From Antedon bifida (Eukaryota; Echinodermata; Crinoidea; Comatulida; Antedonidae), in assembly GCA_963402885.1 (NCBI GenBank), contig OY727097.1, forward strand, positions 7,068,001 through 7,132,000: DNA of 64,000 bases, read 5' to 3'. A program made the translations under genes and the position numbers. A model generated the notes under the pieces. It searched no databases. It was not told the DNA's origin and saw only the letters and a list, made by a program, of their open reading frames with translations. Positions 33,801-43,500 of this stretch are shown in pieces (positions within the stretch are counted from its first letter, which is position 1; each line of letters begins with the position of its first letter).

Positions 33801-36403
33801 AATTATCAACATCTAAGAAACAGGAAATTGTAACTAAAAAAATTAAGAATAATAGAGATAAAAGTCAACATTGTAGTGGATCCAATTGCGGAACTAGTGA
33901 TGAGGATAAGGATGATGGAGTTTGCTTTCAAAAAGCTAAGGAATCAACAAAATTAACTGATGAAATTAACAAAAATAGAAAGAAAAGTCAACCCTGTAGT
34001 GGATCCAATTGTGGAACAAGTGATGAGGATAAGGATGATGATGGAGTTTGCTTTCAAAAAGCTAAAAAACCAACACAGTTAACTGATGAAATTAACAAAA
34101 ATAGAAAGAAAAGTCAACCCTGTAGTGGATCCAATTGTGGAACAAGTGATGAGGATAAGGATGATGATGGAGTTTGCTTTCAAAAAGCTAAAAAACAAAC
34201 ACAGTTAACTGATGAAATTAACAAAAATAGAAAGAAAAGTCAACCCTGTAGTGGATCCAATTGTGGAACAAGTGATGAAGATAAGGATGATGATGGAGTT
34301 TGCTTTCAAAAAGCTAAAAAACAAACACAGTTAACTGATGAAATTAACAAAAATAGAAAGAAAAGTCAACCCTGTAGTGGATCCAATTGTGGGACAAGTG
34401 ATGAAGACAAGGATGATAGAGATATTGAAAAGAAAAGTAAATTGGAAATAAAGAATGAAAATGTAGAAACTGCAAGTAGCCTTTCAACACAAACCAGTAA
34501 AGGAAAATCTAAAAAACGACGAGACAGTGCAAGAAACCAGACAGGTGACAGCACCAGTGATGAAGAAGATGTTGATGGAAAGTTAAATCCAACTAAAAGA
34601 AGAATGAGTAGTTCCAATGGTAAAGAGGAAAATCAATCAAGTTTTCAGAAAGATGACACAATAAATACTTCACCACCTTCACGATCATGTTCATCTTCAT
34701 CAAGCTCATCCTCATCTAGTTCATCCTCATCAAATTCCTCTAACTCTGTGTCATCTGAAGAAGAAGAAGATGATGATGATCTTGATGCATACAGAATTGA
34801 TGATCCTGTTGCAATTAGATCACAAATTCTTGATATGAAGACAATATCTTTCATAGGTAATGATGGTAAAGGGTACAAACCTACAAGCAATACACTTTGT
34901 CAGAGAAATCCAGATACAGAATCTGGACTTAAGGTTACATCGACTGAAGGTAATCAAAGACTAGATCCTGATAATAGGCCTCTGTCTGCTGATGGAAGAC
35001 CCACTCATCAAGATCAAAGTCAGTCTGCTGGTGGATATTCTAGAAACCCAACCCACCATGGGCAAAGTCCTAATAGGCACCAACATCGGTCTACTGGAGG
35101 ATATTCTAGAAGTCCAACCCACTATGGGCAAAGTCCTAATAAGCACCAACATCAGTCTCCTGGTGGATATTCCAGAAGCCCAACCCACCATGGGCAAAGT
35201 CCTAACAGGTACCAACATCAGTCTCCTGGTGGATATTCTAGAAGCCCCACCCACCGTGGGCAAAGTCAGAACAGATACCAACATCAGTCTGCTGGTGGAT
35301 ATTCTAGAAGCCCCACTCACCATGGGCAAAGTCCTAACAGGTACCAACATCAGTCTTCTGGTGGATATTTTAGAAGCCCCACCCACCATAGGCAAAGTCC
35401 TAATAGGTACCAACATCAGTCTGCTGGTGGCTATTCTAGAAGCTCCACTCACCATGGGCAAAGTCCTAATAGGCACCAACATCAGTCTGCTGGTGGATAT
35501 TCTAGAAGCCCCACCCACCATGGGCAAAGTCCTAACAGATACCAACATCAGTCTGCTGGTGGATATTCTAGAAGCCCCACTCACCATGGGCAAAGTCCTA
35601 ACAGGTACCAACATCAGTCTGCTGGTGGATATTCTAGAAGCCCCACCCACCATGGCCAAAGTCCTAATAGGCACCAACATCAGTCTCCTGGTGGATATTC
35701 TAGAAGCCCCACTCACCATGGGCAAAGGCATGGGCACCAGTATCAGTTTGGTAGTGGATCAACGTATGGTCAACATGGTTCAGAAAGACACTCTTCCAGT
35801 CCTGGTCCACATAGATCAAGTCCAGATGCTAGGTTCATGTGTACAGGTTCTCAAAGAGATCTTGATAAAAGGCACCAGCATCCTACTTCAGAAGGTCGTG
35901 GCAGACAGTCACCAAGAAACGACTACCAAAGTTCTGAGAATTGGAATCGGCAAGGTCCTGATGACTGGTATCGATACCAAGGAGGCCCAAGAGCTGATAG
36001 TAGATTTCAATACCAATCAACTAGACATGGTCGATATGGCCAAAGTACTGATTACAGATATCAGCACCATAAATCTAGTTCTCCATTCTCACGACAGAGT
36101 CACAGAGATTCAATTCCTTACAATAGACATCAACCTCATAGTCGTAAAGCACCTAACAGTACTAGGTATTCTGAAGGAAATCGTTCTCGTTGGACAGCAA
36201 ATGACTACATTGAAAGAGATAAAACCTTTTTGCAGTACTACAATACCTTTGACTCAAATCCTTTTGGAGTGAGGTTAGATAAACATGAGATGATAAAGGA
36301 AATATATGAGAAAGACTTTAAATCAGCTTCATTTGCTGCCGCAACCAGTAGATTGGGTCTCAAGGAGCCACATAGAAAATGGTGGAAGAGTGAAATTAAT
36401 TAA
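27872..36403 (+). CDS. TTC14: TTC14, S1 and TPR domain protein with repeat-expanded tail (nine exons)
   Basis: Exons: 27872-28107, 28207-28687, 29294-29484, 29733-29804, 29994-30113, 30491-30613, 31203-31329, 32261-32403, 32566-36403; phases agree, 1776 residues against about 770 in human. It opens [14 protein letters not shown] (human MDRDLLRQSLNCHG). An S1 RNA-binding-type domain lies at about 144-227 ([15 protein letters not shown]...VIVSLK), followed by LMRGLQ and three TPR repeats at about 320-450 ([20 protein letters not shown]). From about 500 the chain is disordered: Arg/Ser/Lys-rich, then seven copies of a 36-42 residue [10 protein letters not shown] unit (about 858-1123), a serine and acidic run, and eleven copies of a 22-residue [20 protein letters not shown] unit (about 1306-1558). 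The RS-like tail suggests a nuclear, RNA-processing setting; this is inference. The exon 2 donor (GTATAA) is weak but keeps phase. Confidence 0.94.
28812..28935 (-). mobile_element. Possible LINE 3' end with AT tail (TTC14 intron 2)
   Basis: On the minus strand: GGAGAGACACACCTTACCGG, then TTGTCTCTCCTTGGCTTCGT, a run-out and an AT microsatellite. This form is typical of 3' ends of non-LTR elements, but no coding part is attached. Confidence 0.35.
30908..31195 (+). repeat. 143-bp tandem duplication abutting TTC14 exon 7
   Basis: GAAGCTTTAA starts at 30913 and again at 31056; both copies run through TTGAGAAAATAAAATATTTT and CCTGAGGCACCCCATACTTG to TGTTGCCATTCA. The second copy ends about 7 bp before the exon 7 acceptor at 31201-31202. 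Confidence 0.85.
31330..32260. other. TTC14 intron 7, nothing else seen
   Basis: AT-rich intron of about 930 bp without recognisable repeats or open frames of note. Confidence 0.5.
33640..34435 (+). repeat. Coding minisatellite 1 of TTC14 (108-126 bp units)
   Basis: Seven in-frame units, each with TGTAGTGGATCCAATTGTGG. The last four are almost identical ([17 protein letters not shown], then VCFQKAKK and EINKNRKK), so they were copied recently; the first three are diverged. Each unit keeps a CxxxxC-SDE acidic motif, a likely casein kinase 2 target. Confidence 0.95.
34990..35740 (+). repeat. Coding minisatellite 2 of TTC14 (66-bp units, eleven copies)
   Basis: Eleven copies of a 66-bp unit containing GGTGGATATTCTAGAAGCCC and CACCATGGGCAAAGTCCTAA. 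Units differ by scattered single-base changes, many silent or conservative (R/H, A/P/S), and none shifts frame. Two other frames are also open through the array as a side effect of the 66-bp period. Confidence 0.95.
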
Positions 36404-36640
36404 TTTTTCCAACTGTATATGACCAAGCATAGTACCAAGGAGCTTGTGTAGGAACTTTTTTTTTAAGGTGGGATTAAACTTTCAGTGGATGATTCCCGCT
36501 GCTCGCATACAAACTGGGAAGAGTGTGAGGAGCTTATCTGCTGATTATCCTCTCAAAAGAGCCCAGTCGAATACGGCTACGTTAAAAATGGAGTTTACCA
36601 AATTACTTATTTATCCTAAATTAAGGGGATTAAACTGTAC
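36404..36640. other. TTC14 3' untranslated region, proximal
   Basis: Follows the stop codon; no repeat recognised before the MITE at 36645. An AATAAA at 36966-36971 beyond that MITE is a candidate polyadenylation signal, which would put the MITE inside the transcript. Confidence 0.45.
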
Positions 36641-36644
36641 TCTG

Positions 36645-36809
36645 TTAAGCTCTGTCTATATTATCAAACTTTATATGACAAAAAAATGTGATGTGCCCAC
36701 ATATGGACATGATGATGTCATATTACTACCATATTTTGGCACATCATTACCATATTTGGGCACATCACACTTTTTTCAAACTGGCTTGATAGTGTAGACA
36801 GAGCTTTAA
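36645..36809 (+). mobile_element. MITE family A copy (downstream of TTC14)
   Basis: TTAAGCTCTGTCTATATTAT start, CATATGGACATGATGATGTC and CATATTTGGGCACATCACAC interior, TTGATAGTGTAGACAGAGCT end. Probably within the TTC14 3' untranslated region. Confidence 0.88.
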
Positions 36810-36965
36810 ATACAATATGTTGTTTATTTTAGTACACCATCAATTAATTTAGTTTTAGTACAAGTTTTAAGAAATTGGTAGAATTTATTATAGAACATAA
36901 ATTATTTTTTAAAATCACTTGTACTTACATATAATTTTTAATGAAGTTCAAAAATGTTTTCTGTG

Positions 36966-36971
36966 AATAAA
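36966..36971 (+). promoter_or_regulatory. Candidate polyadenylation signal of TTC14
   Basis: AATAAA 563 bases after the TTC14 stop codon, in AT-rich sequence; AATAAA-like words also occur further on, so the actual site is not certain. Confidence 0.4.
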
Positions 36972-36974
36972 ATA

Positions 36975-37544
36975 TACATAAATGATACTATTTGTTTTAA
37001 AATTAACAATGTAATAGGTTTATTTCAGAAAATAGAAATATCTTTTTTTAAATAAAAGATCTAATGAAAATGCAAAATGGCTTATTGTTGTTCTTTTTGA
37101 TAAAATATACGCAGGTAAAGTTACTAGTCTATAATTTTACTTGACACAGTACTGCATTACTGTATTACTATTATATGAAATAGTCATTGACAGACATGAG
37201 AGTAATCCGCCCAGTGATATACTGTACTAAAAATTAATTTTAAAAATATGTGGAGGTGAGAAGAAAATATATGAGAAAACTGACCAAACCGAAAATAAAA
37301 ATGAACTGAAAAAGGATCCAGAAAACGGTTGTAGCATAACAAGATTTTGTCAACTTTTACTGTGCAGTTGGTCCCTCTCCCATTGTATGTTTATTTCTTT
37401 ATATCTCCTTATATATGACACTGTTAGCGCTCCATATTCAAAACAGCAAAACAAACTCGAGCGTAAAAACGCGATCGAGGGTTGCCACGTCCATGTTTTT
37501 CTGGCCTAGGCCTAGCTTTATATTTTTGACACTTTACTAAGATC
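36975..37544. other. Intergenic spacer with the COG7 promoter at its right end
   Basis: AT-rich to about 37420, then less so (GAGCGTAAAAACGCGATCGA and beyond), as for a promoter and 5' untranslated region of COG7. No TATA box was placed with confidence. Confidence 0.45.
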
Positions 37545-40500
37545 ATGGTGAGTCTGAAAATACTTTTAACTAGTTGTAAGACTAATAATGTAGCAGTTAG
37601 ACCCAGGAATACAATACTACTGTACTAGGGTAGGCTAGGCCTAATTCAACAAGTTGACCTGGTGTTCAGTGTGTAGTGAAGCATCTGGAGTTTATGAGGG
37701 TGTCATTATGAGGTCGTTTCGACCCGTTCTAACCGGAGTGATTGGAGGCCTATCATGCACAAACGAGAATAGTTTTCTAAATTATTATTGTTGTAATATG
37801 AAATGTTAGCTCTCTATATCAGCGTCTTCATTAAAACGAAACATTAACAACATTCAAAAATTTTGTTTTCAACAAACAAATCCACAGGATTTTTCAAAGT
37901 TTTTAGATAAAGATTTTGATGCTAAGGAATGGGTAAATGCAGCATTTAAGACCCAGAAGGAAGAGAAGCAGGATAGAGATGTAAGTTTCAGAGAAAGAAA
38001 AATGCATGGTATTGCATAAATACTGTACATATAGTCCGTATGTACAATCAATAGATACTAGCCTAGTCTAGCAGCAGTCCTTAGACCTATCATTGTAGTA
38101 CAGTATATATATTATTGGTACGATGCCAATGACTCAATAAAAGCTCCTTTGACTTCAATGTTATTTTTTCTAACTAAAATATTCCTCTTGTTTTATATAG
38201 ACATATGCATCTACCTGTGTTTTGAAACTTCAACTGTTCATTCAGGTAAAGTCTCCATCTTCTGGTGGTATCTACATACAGTTTATTTCTTTGTTTAATG
38301 AAAGAAAAATAATAGATATGTTTAACTTATTTATGATATACTGTACACCCGACCCCCTTTTTTCCCTTGTATTTAAAGATATTACCTTCGAAATGAGATC
38401 TTAATAAAAAAAGATATTATTTTTTTATTTGTTGTTGTTTGCCTTGTCTTCGTTCATACTTTGTCTCTTGCGTAGTGTATGTACCGTCTGTAACCCCTGT
38501 TCAAGTCTCTGTCTATGAACATTGATCCAAATTGTTTCCTGGTGGAACCTGTCTTAAAGCTCTTTGAGCTTATTTGAGTTTCTCCAGATACAAGGCATTA
38601 ACTATTAATTTGATTCATATTTTGTCAACATACTTTGAATTTTGCTTTGTGTAAATAAAATGAATGAATGAATAAAAAAAGAGTCAAACTTTACTGGTCC
38701 AACTTTACCAATATACGTAAACATACTGTTCTATACAAATGGATACAAGCTTAGGGCTTAGCCAATGAGGACTCATAGCTATTACACCAACTGATTTATA
38801 TTATTCTTTGCAGGAGGTAAACAATTCAATTGAGGAAAGCAGCCAGCAGGCTATTTTAAACCTTCCCAGAGTTCTTAGAGATATCGAATCTGTGAAACAG
38901 GAAGCCACATTTCTGAAGGAGCAAATGAAACTTGTCAAGTCAGATATTCAAAAGGTAAAATAATTTCACATTGTATGTCAATATATCCCTACTCTGTTAG
39001 CAAAAATATGAGAATAATCCCATGCACATGCTGTCTCTTCCCATGGTAAAGCGTATCCTATCACAACCTTCTCATCCCCTCTTTAAAGAATATAATTTTT
39101 TCCATCATTAATCCGACTTCAATCCCACCGTGTGCGAGCAACTCGTTATTCCAAATCATTTATCCCTAAGTCAATTACAGTTTTCAACAGCACCGTTACT
39201 AGATAATTTTGTTCCCTTAAGTAATTTATTGTGTATAACGTTTATGTGTAATTTTGTATAGTGTGTATAATGTTCTTATATATTTATTCGTTCTTTAAAT
39301 AGTGTACAAAAAAACGAATTTCCGATATGTTTTATTGGACCAAATAAATGCTGTGAGAGCAGCGCATTATTATTATTATTACATAGTACAGTACTGTTGG
39401 TATTTGTCGCAGCCAGACATAAGATCAAAGGACTGTTACGAGTTCCTATCTTGGTAAGGCGAGCTCAGTGTCCTGTTGTTAGATTGCCTTGTTCAGGCTC
39501 TAATCGGCTTAGTGTTGAATTATCAACAACCAGTCAAGGTGGGACACACCTGGTTTATTCTTTAAACCAGCTTTTGAAAATTCGGGTCTAATTTCTACGT
39601 TTATTTTATTGAAAGGTGGAAGAGGACACATCTCAGTCGATGAAGATGTTACTTGAGATTGACAGTGTCAAGTCAAGAATGCAGGCTGCGTCTGAAGCTC
39701 TCCAGCAAGCTGATAACTGGACAACATTGATGGTAGATGTTGATGAAGTCTTTCTATCAAAAGACGTCAATGCCGTAAGCCACATTAGTTAAGACAAGAG
39801 GGTTATCTTTTGGTTCTAAAGGTCTATTGAAATGTCAGTGTTCTTTCAGAGTACTGTGTGTTTAATAGATAAATGTATAGTAGGCCTAGTTCACATAAGA
39901 ATATGATTACTACCCACACAGTTTGGATTGAAAGTCTTTATTTTCCAATAATTTGTTTACATATTTCTATAGATTGCAGGTAAACTGGGTGCTATGCAGC
40001 AGAGCTTGGTGGGTAATATTTCTTGTTTATTTAATTGTAATGTTTAAAGTATATTAATCGGGGAAGATTTTCACTCTTCCCTGATTAATACCTATAAAAA
40101 GATTTTTGTAGAAAGTTATATAGTCTGATTTAAGCCGCTTCCCACTAGAACACAATGTAAGCCGCAAATGAATTGTCCAAAAAAAGTGATGGATTATTAA
40201 AACTGTTGCCTGTGATTGGTCAATTCTCTTGCGTTGCGGTTAACATTCTTGATTTGCATCCTAGTGGGAACCAAGCTTTTTAATGATAATAATGATATGC
40301 ACTTTGATTTTTGTATTTAATTAAAACCTGTATATAAATATTTTTTATAAGTCTTAACTTTAATTCTTTTGAATACAGAGCATGTTAGCACATTGTGGTG
40401 ATTATGAAGAACGTTGTCAACATCTAGAGACACTCAAGAACCGTCTAGAGGCCATGTTGAGTCCGCAACTAGTTGGAGCATTCAACACGCATTCACATGG

Positions 40501-43500
40501 TATGGATGGATCTTATATAGATATAAAGTTGTCGTCAGATTTTGACAAAATAATGTGATGTGCCTATATATGGACATGATGATGTTACATCATTACCATA
40601 TTTTGATGCACAATTTCTTCATTTGTCTAAAGCTCTGTCTACACTATCAACCTTTGTGACAATGTGTGCCTATCTGTGGACATGATGATATATCACTACC
40701 ATATTTTGGTATATTACATAGCCTATGTAAATACGTGAACGTGATTGGTTGAAACTGCGTCACGTGACTACCGCTGCGAGGATCGTAAATCGTATATATC
40801 CTCGAGAACGATGATATTGACCGATTAATTTTCGCGTAATTATCGTGTCCTCTGTTATTAAACATATACATTCTCGAGTTCGATGATATTGACTGTGTAA
40901 TTTTCGTGTGGCAACACTCGCGTTCGCCGATAAATAAACAAAAGTCATCTACTGGATTTTAACTCGGGTGGCTCCATCGCAAGACAACGCTTCCATCGCT
41001 GCGCCACGCAGCTTGCTTGAAGAAATTATTCATCTAAACTATTTAAACTATGCATACATAGCGCCCTCATTTGTTATTAGTCCTCCCTAAATGTGATGAA
41101 ACACCGTTTGTGATTGGTCAGTAGTAACCTAGTAACTAGTACGTGCTGAACATCCGGTGATTCGGCTCGCTCCTCGAAGAGAAGACGATGAATTGTTTAT
41201 TCGGCCTACCTGATTATAATATTATTATTAATAGGCTTATTGATGGAAATTCTTCTGTTAATTTAAACGACCTAGGCCTAAGTGAATATTTTATTGCCAA
41301 GGAATCATTAATTAGTAATTATCTGTATATTATTCTTCGCAAGGTAAGGTGTCTAGGCAGGAGGCTTGTTTACATACAATACAAATACTCTAGGCCTACT
41401 ATAGAATAGGAGGCCTAGCCTGGCTTCACCCAACCCAGCAGACTTGTTCTAATCTTGGCTATATAATATAACAGATATCGCCTTTTATATCGGTAAAATA
41501 TAAGATTTAACATCCCCTCAGGATGATATTATGTTCTCGGGGAATTATATATCCCTCAGCTGCCGCTTCGGGATATATATATTCCCTCGAACATAATATC
41601 ATTCCCTCGGGGATGTCAAATCTTATATTTCACCTCTAAGCAGGCAATATCTGTATAATATCACTACCATATTTGGGCACATCACTTTTTTTTTGGTTAA
41701 ACTAGTTTGATAATGTAGACAGATTTTAAGGAGATTTTATTATTTTTATTTTGTTAATTTTTATTTTTTACAAATAATTCCATTTCAGAAGCAACACAAC
41801 AATATGTAACTATTTTCAAAGATATGGATCGTCTTCCACAGCTGTACAACTACTACCACAAATGTCATAAGGTATGCTATCAACTATAAATAACACAGGT
41901 AGAAATACTGTACATTAATTCATTACATCATCGTAACGATCAATGCTAATCGTATATATACACCATTGTGTATAAAGTTTGACAAAAAAAGTGTGATGTG
42001 TCCAAATATGGTAGTGATTCAAATATGGTAGTGATATGACATCATTATGTCCATATATGGGCACATCACATTTTTTTTGTCACGTTGACAAATTTGATAG
42101 TGTAGACAGAGCTTTAGACAAAATAAGAAATGGTGCATCAAGGTCTCAGAATCCTGTGCACCTTTTGGAAGAATAGAGGTGTCCATCTCAGCCCATGTGT
42201 TTTATGGTAGATGCTTCAGTGTGTGACTTTCGTGGGTCCTTAGAGGACCTGATCCCAATTTTCTTAACTGAATGAATGATATAAACAACACATATAGGTT
42301 TAATAAGTCAGTTTAATTGATTTTACTTTTAAAATTATGTGTAATACCACCAAAGTTATGAGAGAATCAATATCATACGTCATTTAATGAAAATCTTAAT
42401 ATTATGTTTTATTAAATGCCTCATGATATTGATTCTCACTTTTAAAATTCTATTCACTTTTATTCCTTCCAAATGTCTAGTCTAATTTACTGCAAGCCTG
42501 GAAGAAGCTGCAAGAGGTAAACAGTGCAAAGTCTTTAGTAGAGTGGCTACCAATGTTTTATGACCATCTGATGGCCACCTGGCATTCAGAGGTGCAGTGG
42601 TGTGAACAGGTGTTTCCGAACCCTGTTAAGGTTGTTGTTGAACTCCTAACCCAGACATTGAGTAGCCTCAAACCGTCATTACCAGCCTGCATGGAGACTA
42701 CTCTAGAAGAGGATACCTTATTAAATTTGATTGAATTAAAAAAGGTAAACAACTTTTTCTTTTTTTACATTTATTATATACAGATAGAATCCTTATTAAT
42801 GGTACACCTTTAGGACCCAACAAAATCTCCCATTAAACAAGGGGAAATATATATGTTTTAACAATAGAGTAACCCCTATTCAAGAATCAATTAATAGATT
42901 GACCTTAGAATAGGGTTTGGTCCTATTAAATCAATTGAGTATACCATAAATTAAAAAAATATCATTTAAATTTATTCAATGTTAGTAACCGCACATTATT
43001 ATTTCGCTAATATATATTTCTTCCATACTTTTTTCAGACTACAGATAGGTTTGCAAAGAACATCGACAGTGCAATAACTACATCCAAGAAAGGTGGGTAT
43101 TTTAAAGTTATCTTAAGCTCTGTCTACACTATCAAACTAGTTTGACAAAAAAAGTGTGATATGCCCATATAAGGTAGTGATATGCTTAAATATGGTAGTG
43201 ATATGACATCATCGTGTCCATATATGAGCACATCACATGGTTTTATAAACATAAAGTTTGATAGTGTAGCTTAAGCCCTTAAATAGATTGTGTGAGGCTC
43301 TTTTTTCACCTATATATATAAATGTTGTTCTCAATTATCCAGATAATTTTCATTGTCATAGATTCTTGTCTCGGCCTTGAAGAGTTTGAACTTGTGAGGG
43401 CGATATATTCACCGTACCTGCCATACTTAGCCCGATATGGTGCACTTGAAGAAGAGTATTTGAGTCAAGAACTTAGTTGTTTGCAGTTGGTAATTAACTT

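Noticed and set aside
34961-35737. 258-codon frame on the minus strand of TTC14
   Set aside because: Shadow of the 66-bp minisatellite; repeats of a multiple of three stay open by construction. No recognisable protein.
34992-36272. 426-codon second plus-strand frame in TTC14
   Set aside because: Same cause; it lacks a splice link or an independent start context.
39397-39591. 64-codon frame in COG7 intron 4
   Set aside because: No family resemblance, no splice context; ends in the AT-rich part before exon 5.
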